Origin: Yponomeuta sedellus
Lineage: Eukaryota; Arthropoda; Insecta; Lepidoptera; Yponomeutidae
NCBI GenBank assembly: GCA_934045075.1
Contig: OW203734.1
Coordinates: 4,522,269-4,586,268 of the forward strand
DNA: 64,000 nucleotides
Reading direction: 5' to 3'
Shown: piece after piece, positions 52,696 through 63,444 of the stretch
Layout of the letters: every line of letters starts with the position of its first letter
Position numbering within the stretch: position 1 is the stretch's first letter
Notes under the pieces: generated by a model
What the model was told of the DNA's origin: nothing
The model's database searches: none
The model's input: the letters and a program-made list of their open reading frames with translations, nothing else
Program-made: the position numbers and the translations under genes

Positions 52696-53425
52696 ACACA
52701 AGTAAAGAAAATTCGTCTTCCTTCGTATGTTTACACTCGTTCTTCGAACTCTCCAAATTTATCTGCAAAGCAACAACATTCCATTCTAACTTTTCTAGAA
52801 CGCTGTCCTCATTTTCAGCGCGAAATCCCATAATAAAGCAAACTCTTTAACAAAAACCTGGGCTTAGTGTCGTTTCTATAACTTAATTTTGCTCTTAATT
52901 TTAGTCTGAGCTGTACTGTATTAATATTTACAGGTCTCTAAATATTTTTCGTTTTTATTCAGCTCCATTTTGAACTGAATTGAATGAGACTTCAAAGAGA
53001 TTATCTCTAAGAGATTGAAGCGTATGATTAGATGAGATTTTATCAGCCTTCTTTGCCTAATAATATAAATAAATTTTGTCAAAAATTTGGGCATGAAAAC
53101 ACTTTTTTTGACACATTTTTTTAGGGTTTCATACATTTTTTGGGTCACATTGTTGTCTGTTTTTCAAACATATCTCTCTTCAAATGGGCTCAGCGGTTAA
53201 ATAACAATGAATCTGAAATTTGAGATACACCACCGATGATATTATTGGAAGGGTTTCTGACTTCGTAAATACTGTGTATATTTTTAAACTGTAATAAGAG
53301 AACTGATACACAGGAAAAAGAGTTATTTGCAGGTAGATAAAATTTGTCAGTAGTAAATAGAAGGGTTTCGTCAATAGTTAAGGTAGCTTGGTGTAAAAAT
53401 GGTGATTACATAAGAATGAAAGAAA
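52696..53425. other. No gene seen
   Basis: AT-rich with 60-75-aa ORFs lacking recognised domains. Confidence 0.55.
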
Positions 53426-53429
53426 TATC

Positions 53430-53700
53430 GTGACTACCGCTAGTGGAATATTTTCCCAGCGCTTCTGTGTTTCACAAAGCACGTTAAGCCGTTGGTGCCG
53501 GCTGTCATGTGATGGCAGTCGTCAAGCCAAGGCAGAGGCCTTTTAGGTGGCTTGGTAACTTCTGACAGCCTGCCACTGTCTGACAATCCTCCACCAACCC
53601 GGACTTGGCCCCCGTGGTGGAGTATGGCCTAACCTTTCTGCGATGCACAAAGAGACCCGTGCCCTAGCAGTGCGGACATTACAAGGGTGGATATCGTATC
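53430..53700 (+). repeat. S5 SINE, 3' three quarters
   Basis: CGTGACTACCGCTAGTGGAA to GTGCCCTAGCAGTGCGGACA, ending AGGGTGGATATCG. Confidence 0.85.
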
Positions 53701-54227
53701 GTATCGAAAGGAATATCTAAAAGGGTGTTAGGAAGCTTGCATATCTGCGAGTTACCCACGATCACTTCAAATTGCTTAACATTCATGTTTCTAAATGCAT
53801 GTTATCAAAAGGCACTCATTACACTCACAAGCCGTGCTCTCGAAATTATTTTGATATTTTAAATGTAAGTACAAAATATTTACTAGTTATACAGCATAGA
53901 ACAATGTTTTCAAAAGCTTACACTGTCTGTTAAAATAAGGCATCACAGTAAACTCAGTCGTAACGAAGTGTTTTTTCAGCCGCTAATAAAATACAAGTTC
54001 CGACGCCGTGCAATAACAAGATTTACTCTACGCGAGGGTCGCCAAACTTTTGAAGACAGATAACAGACCGCCACAAGCAGCTGTGGCCTTTTCTATAACG
54101 ACTGGCCGCAGAAAAACGGGAAACATGGCGTATTTATGTCTCGTATTCATGGATCCTGGCAAGTGGCAGTACCTGATCTCTGCTTACCCCTCTGGGATAC
54201 AGGCGCGAGGCTATGTTCGTCGTCGTT
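53701..54227. other. No gene seen
   Basis: AT-rich; a 69-aa ORF at 54050 runs into repeat F and is not convincing. Confidence 0.5.
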
Positions 54228-54440
54228 GTCAGGCTTTATTAATGCACTGCTGGACATAGCCCTCCCCTAAAGAGCGCCACGTTGTGCTATCATAGGGAGT
54301 AATGCCCATAATCCTCACGCTGGTCATGCGGGTTGGGGATGGCAGTTCGATGGAATTGTACTGCAGGGGGCGCTGCTGCCCATCCCCCGGTTTGTGTTCC
54401 TTAGTCGCCTTTTACGACACCCGCGGGAAGAATTGAGTTT
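54228..54440 (-). repeat. Repeat F
   Basis: CACTGCTGGACATAGCCCTC, CATGCGGGTTGGGGATGGC, CCTTTTACGACACCCGCGGG. Same orientation as 40730-41000. Confidence 0.7.
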
Positions 54441-54479
54441 TTGGTCACAGAGGCTTTGTTATGTAACGTCATTTGTAGT

Positions 54480-54800
54480 CGTGAAATAAGCCGCGGCTTG
54501 GTTTGTTCCACACGTATTGACTAGTCTTTCGTGTGCGGTTAAGGTGCTGGGCAAGCTGAATTTTATTATGATTTTTTATTGTACATGAAACATTTAACAG
54601 GACATTACATAAAAAATAATATGAACAAAGGCGAGCTTACCTCTGAAAGAGCTGTCTTTCAGTAAACCGTTTTTTCAGTTAGAGAGTCGGAGTACTTTAT
54701 CTAAAAAAACAATACCCAGGCACGGCCGCGTTCGAGTGATCCCGTCGCCCATCTAGTGTGAGTGAAGATGCCACTGGACACTGTATGTAAACAAAAATGG
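54480..54800. repeat. SB2 pieces, split
   Basis: 54480-54560 (GCGGCTTGGTTTGTTCCACA, TATTGACTAGTCTTTCGTGT, AAGGTGCTGGGCAAGC) and 54720-54790 (CCCATCTAGTGTGAGTGAAG, GCCACTGGACACTGTATG) are SB2 parts, separated by 150 bp of AT-rich sequence. Confidence 0.65.
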
Positions 54801-55064
54801 AGTGTTATGTTTCATTATTCATGTGGACGCTTTTCTGTTTTATATTTCACCGTACCTTTGGAGTGCTTTAGCTAATTTACAATTAATTACAACCAACACA
54901 ACTAATTATACGGCTTTTCAAAGTAAATAGACTGTAATGTTTTCAAAGCTTGTACACATATGTTTGTCCGTTGGTTGATAAATCTGTTAAATAAATAGTT
55001 TGAGCATTCTGATGTTAATGTTCAGTTGAAGTAGCGGTAGGCGGGGCACATAGCTCAAAGACCA
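54801..55064. other. No gene seen
   Basis: AT-rich spacer. Confidence 0.6.
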
Positions 55065-55370
55065 GAGTGCTTAGTGTGAGTTTGACAGATCCAATCGAAT
55101 AACTTTACTATCGCGTTAATCGAGCATTGAGTAGTGAGTATGAGTAAGTTAACCGTTCGAACTGGCAAAACGCTGTCGCAGTACAACTCGCACTCGCGTT
55201 TATTTGTGTTTTGGTTGGTAAACGTGTTCCTTTCTCAACGTAAACCATTACAACTCGCACTCAGCAATTTTAATTTCCACACTTGTCGCTAGGTGGCGCT
55301 TCCTCGATGCCATAGAAATATGAGTTTACGTTAACGCGATCGAGTAGTTTAAAACTCGCACTAAGCACTC
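55065..55370. mobile_element. MITE-A, full copy, 306 bp
   Basis: Terminal GAGTGCTTAGTG and CACTAAGCACTC; the interior is nearly the same as 1773-2077 (GTCGCTAGGTGGCGCTTCC in both). The flanks are CCA and AGA, with no obvious duplication. Confidence 0.88.
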
Positions 55371-55761
55371 AGATAGACGTTAGGGAGAAAAAGTTCTGAG
55401 CTGGTGACCATGGACCGAACGACGCAGCATGGGCAGGCCCTTCAACCTGGAAGTCTGACAACCTGGTTACGGTGTCGGTGAGTCGCTGGATGCGAACGGC
55501 ACAAGACCGGCAAGCTTGAAAAACCATGAAGGAGGCCTATGGTGCAGCAATATCATATGCTGCAGTTGGCTGATGATAGTGATTTTAATGTATAAATAAA
55601 TCTTACACATTACACAGATCTCGTTAGCCCACATACTCGTGAAATATTTTTGGTCTCCGAATCTTATATATTTTTTATGTGTTTGGTTATGGTTTACATA
55701 GCTTCAGAAAAATTATATAAAAAATCCAGGTCGCCTGGAAAACCAGCACTAGGGTGGGCGT
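55371..55761. other. No gene; SC 3' scrap
   Basis: CAGATCTCGTTAGCCCACAT near 55617 is the end of an SC SINE in reverse. Otherwise unremarkable. Confidence 0.5.
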
Positions 55762-55887
55762 TTAAACGCCCAATAGGAGAATCCACTACTGCGACATGTA
55801 TGTAAGGTACCATGTACATTGAAAAGGCTAAACTATTTCATTAAAAAAACTTTTATTTTAATAACGGTCTCAAAAAACTAAACTGTA

Positions 55888-58133
55888 TTAGGCTGGGTTG
55901 TGATAAGAAGCAAAACAGGTTTTAGGATGTAAAGAGATTACACATTTTTTGCAAAAATAATTAGTCTTTTTGCAAACCCCACATCTCAGCTGATTTTCCT
56001 TATAATCAACCAAATGATCTATCCTGTCGAATCGCGAAACTTCGCGGTAGTTATTCGGGGTAGAGCGAGGGCCGCGCATTTCGGTTTTCTTGTAGGTCTC
56101 CAGAAGGCTCCTTGCAACCACTCTGCGATATGTGAGATGATTATAGTCACCACCATTGCCTTTGTATAGCTGCCATGCATTTTGTGTAGCCATGTCAAGA
56201 CAAAAACACAGCATGGGAAAATATCATTTTTTTCCCCGAATGGCGGTTCTCTAAAGGCTTATGTTTTGGTCAGCCCGATCGACCCCACCCATGTTTTCGT
56301 TATATGTTTTTATCATATTTGGCTGACCAATCTGTATGTACTTCTTGAGCTGTTGTGAAAAGCGTCTGGCACTATGTAATGGTTCCACCATATCAGTGTT
56401 TGAAGCTACTGTAACAACACTGTTGTCGTTCCACTTACAAACTAAAATGTCTGCTGGCCGACTTGACACGTACTTGTACGGGCATCGCGATGTACGATTC
56501 TGCCTTATTGTTCCAGTCGCTTTCAAACCTCTGTTGGCAAGTTCATGCATTAGAGGAATCGAGGTGAATAAGTTGTCGGAATATAGATGGAACGGCAACT
56601 GTGGAGTGCGAGTTTGCAGTGCGTCAGCAAATTGCAGAATAATGCTTCCACCCAGACCAAACTGCTTGTATACTTCGGGTATACTTGCTAACTTTCCTTG
56701 GTACGGTTCAAACCAGAGGACATACCCTAATCTTGTAGCACCAACCCAATTCTTGTAACCCCAACGAATTGGTTTCTCTCGGATGAATTGTTTACAGCTA
56801 TGTTTACCATAATAAGGCACCATCGCTTCATCCACACTGTAGTTCTCTTCCAATGGAGCAAAGGCCAAGAAGATCTCATTTAACAAATCGAGCAAAGGTC
56901 TCAACTTAGCAAACTTGTCACCACTAGTTTGGATTGCTGAGTTGTCGCAGCAATGAGTATTGGCCATTGTAAAATTGAATCTATCTCTAGACATGGCGCT
57001 ATTGACGATGACAAAATCGGCATCTGTTGCCTTCTCCCAATACATGCCTCTTCGTGGTACTGGTACATAGCCACTGAACAGTAGAATACCGATGAAACAT
57101 TTCATTTCATCAGCACTAACATTGCCCACTTTATTCTTTTTAGTCGCATTCATGTTTGTATAAGTGACTAAAAGTTCAATGCAATTTTTATCAAACATGC
57201 AGTCAAAATAGTAAAGAGGGTTCTGCAAATTGTTCGGTCCTTGAACCTGTTGCCACTGTGGAAACTCAAGTGGATTATGATATCTCCTCCACTGATATTT
57301 CTGATTGCTTGGTACACTCGGAGCTCTTACAGCTTCATGATCTGTGACGATTGCAGTATCTATTGTTGGTTGATGATCAACTCCTATCGGTGAGTGATCA
57401 ATCCTTGCATCTTCGATACGGCTTCGTTTGGCTAACGCAGACAATGGTAACTCATCTTCACTGCCCACTGTTTTGTCATCAGAGTATAGAAGATCTGCCT
57501 GAGCCCTTAGCTGCGAACGTGCAAAAAAATGTAACACTTTATCAGTGACTGATCAATGACTTTTTTCTAGCAGTAGATTTATATCACGGTATGACACAAA
57601 GATAAGCTCGCTTTTGTACATGTAAAGTTTTATGTCCTGTCCTGTGCTGTATTGTATATATATACAATACAGCACATGTCTTATAAATATAAGCCATGTG
57701 CAAAGAAGAGCTTATCTTTGCTATACCTATATACATTTAGCAAAAAGTCTAACCTGGAAGATTATGCCATGTTACAACTTCTTCATCACCAGAGTCTTCA
57801 TCTGTAACTTCTGCATTGGCATTTTTGGGAAGCAAAATTGCTATTCCACTTGGCGACGGGTCCTCATCATCAAAACACTCCAACTTTTCAATTATTTCTT
57901 TCAACGTTAACGGTTGACTCGGACGCGGTCTGAACGATTACAGATGTTGATTCTCCTACTGGGCGTTTAAACGGCCATGAACTTTCAAGATAAATAAAGT
58001 ATGTAAAAATTCACATAGAATGCACTTTTATATTTCTATTTACTAGGTAAGAGGTTATATTATAATAAAATAACTAAATATACTTAAATTGTAGCTCAAA
58101 AGATACATTAAAACATTACCTTTTGGAAGCCAT
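55888..58133 (-). pseudogene. piggyBac-like transposase, split by introns, two stop codons
   Basis: Would cut and paste the element at TTAA. Exon 1 (58133-58120, five residues beginning Met-Ala-Ser-Lys) ends at a GTAATG donor. Exon 2 starts at 57929 after TTCAG, stays in frame, and encodes PLTLKEIIEKLE and the acidic TDEDSGDEE motif typical of piggyBac N-termini. The long 3' exon (from about 57520) holds the DDE core: D236 in YSVDEAM, D321 in LYSDNLF and D420 in MGGVDRADQ, numbered from the Met codon at 57537. An in-frame TAG (56251-56253) and TGA (56224-56226) then break it, and a cysteine-rich C-terminal domain (CGVCKKTNYFCKKC) follows in the same frame. Joining exon 2 to exon 3 is off by one base with the obvious sites. 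Inactive as it stands. Confidence 0.85.
57597..57720. repeat. Foldback insert within the piggyBac gene
   Basis: Outer arms CAAAGATAAGCTC / GAGCTTATCTTTG and an inner perfect 32-bp palindrome (57644-57675) of the form GTGCTGTATTGTATAT plus its reverse. It lies between exon 2 and exon 3. The arm phrase AGATAAGCTCGCTTTTGTA also occurs at about 25123. Confidence 0.85.
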
Positions 58134-58365
58134 GACGCCAAAAAATACTTCTCGAACTGAAATACTCGAAATCACCCAAGATAACACTTTTTGATAACAC
58201 AATTCACTGATTCTATGGAAGACATACACCAAATACATACAATAATGGGCAAAAGGTTAAGCCACAACGTCCGAAAAATCACTTTAATTGAGGGTAGATT
58301 AAACCTATTTTTTTGGGCGTTTAAACGGCCAGTAGGAGAATCTGGGCTAAGCACAACTAAATGAC

Positions 58366-58545
58366 TTGTGTTATAGGTGTTAACTCGATGGTAGATTTAA
58401 TACAATAAATACCTAGATAACATCCAAGACCCGAGACCAACTAGAAAAGTTCGTTTCCTGGTCAAACGACCAGGCCGGGGATCGAACCCGGACCATCAAT
58501 TTACAGTCAGCGTGCCAAACCGCTGCGCCACCGAGGCCGTCAATG
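58366..58545 (-). repeat. SC tRNA SINE
   Basis: Reverse of 40362-40590: ACATCCAAGACCCGAGACCA, GGGGATCGAACCCGGACCAT, CAAACCGCTGCGCCACCGAG at the head end. A 9-bp GGTCAAACGACC foldback is present. Confidence 0.85.
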
Positions 58546-58599
58546 GAATACTATATTAATATCAGCATGCTACAACTAATTTAAGTTATTACCTACCCC

Positions 58600-58760
58600 T
58601 GCACTGACCTTTCAGAGGCTCTAAGTATAATAAACTGAGCTGAACCTGAACGCTGCCGAAACGTCGGGAAATAAGGTAAATACGTTTTACCTAATAAATA
58701 ATCGCGATTTGACCAGTTTAATACATAGCTATGTATGAGTATCGCGAGTCATTAAAAAAT
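58600..58760 (+). repeat. Repeat M, fullest copy
   Basis: CTACCCCTGCACTGACCTTT, GCCGAAACGTCGGGAAATAA, AATAAATAATCGCGATTTGA, CATAGCTATGTATGAGTATC. Pieces recur at 35338, 36482 and 60555. I recognise the phrase as common in Lepidoptera but cannot give its class. Confidence 0.65.
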
Positions 58761-59084
58761 ACTAAGTATTGTCTAACGTAAGTTTTTTTTTATATAGCCT
58801 ATAAACGTCACTGTGTGCAGAGCACAGGCTTGCTCTCCGAGAGACGTAAGATAAGATAAAGATATTCTTTATTGTACACTTAAAAAAACCGGCTAACTTC
58901 GAGTCAAATTAGACGCACCACAGGCGAAAGCTATGTGTGTTTTTTTGTTTCGTTTATTTGTATATTTGGTTAATTTCTGTTGTGCTCATGTTGTGTTAAT
59001 TTTCTGGTTTTTTGTTTATGTGATGTGTCTTGTTGCTATAGTAAATGTCTTTCTTTTCTTTCTTTAAATTTGTGGGTAGATTTG
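58761..59084. other. No gene seen
   Basis: Contains a LINE-tail-like scrap (ATATTCTTTATTGTACACTT) near 58862 and a repeat-I-like start (AAAAAAACCGGCTAACTTCG) at 58884. Confidence 0.5.
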
Positions 59085-59310
59085 GTCTGTTGGCTTTTAG
59101 AATATACCTCGGGCTCTAGAGTAGGCTTCGGTTTTCGCCAATTTTCGCCGGTTTTTGTACTGATGATCGAGTTCTAATTTTGAAATTAAGCGTCATATTA
59201 GTTCCGATATTTCTATTACACGAATATATCCGATTCTATCCGATAGTAGCCGAGATATATTCCACAAATTTCACAATTGCCGCCACAAAGCTAACAGACT
59301 ATTCTTCCAT
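59085..59310. mobile_element. MITE-J, compact copy
   Basis: Left end GTTGGCTTTTAGAATATACC, right end AAAGCTAACAGAC, with CTCGGGCTCTAG and TAGCCGAGATATATTC as inner inverted parts. The fuller, interrupted copy is at 13183-13718. Confidence 0.7.
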
Positions 59311-59884
59311 ATTATAGATAGTTTAGGAATCAGGTTTCGTATTTTTATCAGAAAAAAAAAACATAAATATATTTTATTTGTAGAGAAAAATAAAACTCCT
59401 TTACTTCGCTTTTCAAAATAGCTGGGAAAGGAGAGCGCCTTATTGAAACCTTAAAATCGTTGTTGTTTTCAAAATAATTTAATATTACAATCGTGTTCAT
59501 GTCCAACCTAAAACCTCAAATGAAAAAAAGCCTTAATTTTCTAATACAACTGTTTTATCTTTCAAAACGAGCATTTTCATGAAAACCCGGAAAACGTTTA
59601 TCTTAACTTTTGTCATTTCAGCTTTGCGTCCTAAAAAAATATTAAATGTGAAAGTACAACAGTGAGGTCAAATACTCTCGCATTAGGGTCGGCCTTTCCG
59701 GAGAATTATTTAGTCATTTAATTTTCCCTTCTATACATTTTGTTTCTTAAAAACATTTCACATGAAGTAGGTTGAAAAGACTCACGAGTTGAAAACTCTT
59801 TTATTACTAAGAGTGTGTAAGATAGCGGAATTTTCTCTCGCTCGGACTTAGCATTGTTTATGAAGTTTAATAATTGATTGATTA
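59311..59884. other. No gene seen
   Basis: AT-rich. Confidence 0.6.
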
Positions 59885-60412
59885 ATAAAAAAACCGGCCA
59901 AGTGCGAGTCAGACTCGCGCACTGAGGGTTCCGTACAAACCTGTATTATAGACCTGAGTATTTGGTATGAATTTCAATTTAATACCTCTACGTGTTTATG
60001 AGGAAATGGGTAGTAAGTTTAAAATTATTAAAAAAATATATATTATGATATGTAACTAAAAATTTATAGTTTTCGTAATTTTTCCTTTATCTTTGCTATA
60101 AGACGTTGCTTCGTACCAAATTTCAAGATTCTGAGTTCACGGGAAGCACCCTGTAGGTTTTGATTCCCTTGCAAGTGTCGAAAATTTGCGGCATAAACGG
60201 CTGTATCTTTTGATTGCGTTGGCTTAGAAGTTTGATTTTTTCACAGCTTCAAGGGACAGTAGATTTGAGTAATTGATATAAATTTCAGCTTCATACCTCC
60301 ACGCGTTCCTGAGAAAAAGGGTCTTGACAGACGGACGGACGGACGGACAGACGGACAACAAAGTGATCCTATAAGGGTTCCGTTTTTTCCTTTTGAGGTA
60401 CAGAACCCTAAA
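59885..60412 (+). repeat. Repeat I, about 530 bp, probably complete
   Basis: Begins AAAAACCGGCCAAGTGCGAG and AGGGTTCCGTACAAACC, includes a (GACG)n run near 60335, and ends CCTATAAGGGTTCCG and GAGGTACAGAACCCTAAAAA. GGGTTCCGTAC and GTACAGAACCC are inverted at the two ends, as in a non-autonomous element. A known lepidopteran-style repeat by memory. Confidence 0.7.
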
Positions 60413-60554
60413 AAGGTTAATGACGTATACAAAACGTTTGTTGGCCAGCTAAATGTGATAAAAATTTAAACAACAGTGAAACGATTGCACGTAAAAATTG
60501 AGCAAAACGCGAATAACTTGTAGGAATCTTTAATCCGTCTTTGTCCTACTATTT
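60413..60554. other. No feature
   Basis: AT-rich spacer. Confidence 0.6.
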
Positions 60555-60580
60555 CTTAATGATTCGCGATACTCATACAT

Positions 60581-60693
60581 AGTTATATATTAACGGGTCA
60601 AAGCGCGATTATTTATTAGGTAAACGTCGGGAAATAAGGTAATTACGTTTTACCTAATAAATAATCGCGATTTGACCCGTTTAATATATAACT
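60581..60693. repeat. Repeat M palindrome, 113 bp
   Basis: AGTTATATATTAACGGGTCA and GACCCGTTTAATATATAACT form the outer arms; GCGATTATTTATTAGGTAAA and TTTACCTAATAAATAATCGC the inner. The centre is about 18 nt. One half has the orientation of 58660-58720, the other is reversed. Confidence 0.9.
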
Positions 60694-60784
60694 ACCGTCT
60701 TTGTCCTGATATGCAATGACACTGTCCTATTTTTTTTTAAATTAGACATAATATATAAAACGCTATCAAAAAGTAAAATACTTA

Positions 60785-61075
60785 AAAAGATGTAAAACCT
60801 AACTGCAAAGTAGGTAGTCGGGGCTGTAAGTGATGCAATTTACTTAAGCTAGATGTCGCTGCCTGTACGTAATACAGAGAATAGTGTAAAGAGGTTCGAA
60901 ATTTCACTGATGTCGGTGAGTCGCCCATTATCTCAATTGGAAGAGCGCTGGCACGGATAGCCAGAGGTCGCGGGTTCGAATCCCGGCATGGGTGGAATTT
61001 TTAGCCTCTAAGTAGGTTTTTAAAATTGTCCTTAGCACGGGTTAGTGCATTAAAAATAAAAATAGTATAATTGAC
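60785..61075 (+). repeat. TLR copy, simple full-length form
   Basis: Leader (AACCTAACTGCAAAGTAGG), tRNA-like domain at 60922-60994 (CGCCCATTATCTCAATTGG, GGGTTCGAATCCCGGCATGG), tail (TTAGCACGGGTTAGTGCATT) and A-rich end. This is the cleanest single copy. Confidence 0.9.
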
Positions 61076-62150
61076 TGAACATTTATTTGGTTCTCATTTT
61101 AACAACTATGCCTTCCATATTGTGTGTGAGCGAGCCAACAAGTTATTAAAAATTAAATAAAAATTATAATTGAATGGTTAGGTAACAATCCCGAATAGAC
61201 CTGTTACATGCACAACTAAATAGTTATCGATTAAAGGTTCAGTTAATATACAGTAGGCTGCTTACAATTATGTCAAAAAATATATTTTTGAGAAAATTAT
61301 ACTCATACTCAGAATGTAGGTCTGAAATTTACTGAGAAGCGGGTTGAAAGCAATACTTTTCCGCACTGGAGAGAATCGTTATCAACTGACAGCCGGTAAA
61401 CTATAAAAAATTACTTGTTCTATTATAAAACAAATCTTGAACCATGTTATTTAATTACAGCGCGATGTAAAATTTAAATAACATGAAAAAAGTAATACAT
61501 CAAGTACTAATGCTTATTAGAAAAGGCGTACACAAAATTATGGCCTTATGGCCTGTTACAAACAAATTTGAGCCTTGTTGCAAAGACAAAAAAATAGAAT
61601 TTTTCTTGCTCATTCTGAATCTGTATCTAACTCAATTTAAGAAAAAATTGAAGTTATGGCCTTTTTTATTATGACGGCAGAATAGTAAAAAAATACATTT
61701 TTTTAAATGATTTACTACCTATATTTCACAGTTTTTTTCCATGACTCAAATGTAAAATAAAGAATTGTGCCAGCTATTTAGCCATAGAAAAAAAAATAGA
61801 CGGAACAGACCGGCAATCCGATCTTTATTTATTTTATCGAGTTGTAGAGTTTTGTTTATTCTTTTCTTATATACGTAATGACAGGCACAGTGGTAAGCGT
61901 AGATTAAAGATTTATTTACTCCCCAAACTCCATCTTAGGTCTAAATTAGTTACGCATGACATGGAGCACATGTCAACTCTGCGCGCGCACTACAAACTCC
62001 AACATTCCTGCATCGCGCAAGCAAAGTGTTTCATATGACATAACATAAATGTAACGTCCGGCTAGCGACAGTCGGACTGGCCGTCCCCAAGCATACCATC
62101 TGCCTGGCGGGAAATTTGCCTTTATAGTGAAAGAGCACGATTATCTGCTT
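61076..62150. other. No gene supported
   Basis: AT-rich; the 63-aa ORF at 61483 has no recognised domain. Confidence 0.55.
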
Positions 62151-62520
62151 GAAGCGCTCGTGGCCTAGGCGAACCGAGTGATTGGAATCAATCACTTGGT
62201 TAAGCAACAACAGGCGCGGTCAGGTACGGGATGGGTGAGCGTTCCGTGACTACCGCTAGTGGCATTTTTCCGAGCGCTTCCGTGCTTCGCAAGGCACGTT
62301 AAGCCGTTGGTGCCGGCTGTCATGTAATGGTAGTCGTTAAGCCATGTCGGAGGCCTTATGGGCGGCTTGATAACTTCTGACAGTAGGGCCCGCCACTGTC
62401 TTACAATCCTCCACCAACCCGGACTTGGCCCCCGTGGTGGAGTATGGCCTAACCTTCCTGCGGGGTAGGAAGAGACCCGTGCCCCAGCAGTGGGGACATA
62501 CAAGGGTTGATAACGATGAT
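62151..62520 (+). mobile_element. S5: 5S rRNA-derived SINE, full-length reference copy
   Basis: The head matches the internal promoter region of 5S rRNA genes: TTAAGCAACA at 62200-62209 and, after the same 19-nt spacing as in 5S, GGATGGGTGA with GGTCAGGTAC before it. The body of about 280 bp (CGTTAAGCCGTTGGTGCCGG, TTGATAACTTCTGACAGTA, CCGTGGTGGAGTATGGCC) is unrelated to rRNA and ends GGGACATACAAGGGTTGATA with a GAT-rich tail. RNA polymerase III would transcribe it; mobilisation needs a LINE. The 103-aa ORF on the other strand is not a gene. Confidence 0.88.
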
Positions 62521-63104
62521 AACGATCCGCTTTTCCCTATAAACCCTAGGGTAACAATGTACTATTTTGTAGCAGTAAGTATTAACATTTTATTGAGCAC
62601 GCTAATTCCAGCCAACTACGTGCCCGACTCTTGAACATAGCTCCCCAGATGCCCATCCTATAGATGGAGGTAGATATGTTGAAATATTTAGTAATGGAGA
62701 ACCAGTGCCTTAGCTAATTAATTTGTTTAAGATTTATTAAAAAGAGATGGTCAGAGTGGAGTTTTTTCCGCTGCCTTTGTCTAAACTACAATTACGGCCG
62801 AAGGCAGCGGCGTACATTGTACATTGTAGTTTAACATTGAGCAAACATAATTTGTATTCTTTATTTTATGTAATGCTATTTGAAAGTACTATTAGTACTG
62901 TTATTTACTCCTAATTATTAGTACTATTAGTAAAGAAATTCTTTTCTTAGAAGAAGTAAGTAAGTTGATATAGAACACTTTAATGTACAACCAGAAAGAA
63001 GAAGTATTTTAGAAAAAGAAAAAATAAGGGAAGCCTTTGCCCAGCAGTGGGACACAAAAGAGGCTAAGTAAAAAAATTAACTTTAAAAAAATATGTATTG
63101 TGTG
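62521..63104. other. No gene; repeat scraps
   Basis: AT-rich. GTACATTGTAGTTTAACATT near 62820 is loosely repeated near 31340. A LINE-tail scrap (GAACACTTTAATGTACAACC) is near 62973, and GCCCAGCAGTGGGACACAAA near 63040 is a LINE C-terminus scrap. Confidence 0.5.
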
Positions 63105-63362
63105 GCATTTTTCCGAGCGCTTCCGTGCTTCGTAAGACACGTTAAGCAGTCGGTGCCGGCTGCTGTCGACAGATGGCAGTCGCTAAGCCGAGTCTGAGGC
63201 CTTGGGCCTAGGGTGGCTTGAAAACTTCCGACAATAAGACCAGCCACTAGTCTTGCAAGCCTCCACCAATCCGGACTTGGCCCCCGTGGTGGAGTATGGT
63301 CTATACCTTCCTCAGGGAAGAGATCCGTGCCTTTTTGTGGGAACATAATGGGTTGATGATGA
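63105..63362 (+). repeat. S5 SINE, subfamily 2
   Basis: Body and 3' end; marks include GCTGTCGACAGATGGCAGTC and TAGGGTGGCTTGAAAACTTC. Shared with 43290-43575 and 24335-24440. Confidence 0.85.
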
Positions 63363-63444
63363 TGTTGAAATACTTAACTGTACTTCTGTCTCTTCGAATC
63401 TCTCAGCAAAGAGCGTGACAGAACGTTACTTAAGTATACCATTT

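Larger units (their letters stand above)
55762..58324 (-). mobile_element. piggyBac-type DNA transposon, about 2.56 kb
   Basis: TTAA at 55762-55765 and at 58321-58324. The ends inside these are ACGCCCAATAGG (left) and, in reverse, ACGCCCAAAAAAATAGG (right). A third TTAA with an inverted copy of the left end (GATTCTCCTACTGGGCGT) lies inside, at 57949-57970. I place the right end at 58320 because the transposase start codon lies at 58133; the alternative is a 2,201-bp unit ending at 57966. Confidence 0.75.

Noticed and set aside
56336..56758. 140-aa ORF on the plus strand
   Set aside because: It is the antisense of the piggyBac transposase core.
58640..58680. Active hammerhead ribozyme
   Set aside because: Only the GAAAC side is convincing; the CUGANGA core is not present in a foldable position in this copy.
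62192..62503. 103-aa ORF on the minus strand, with related ORFs at 51810, 52276 and 63083
   Set aside because: These are antisense translations of S5 SINE copies, similar only because the repeat is.
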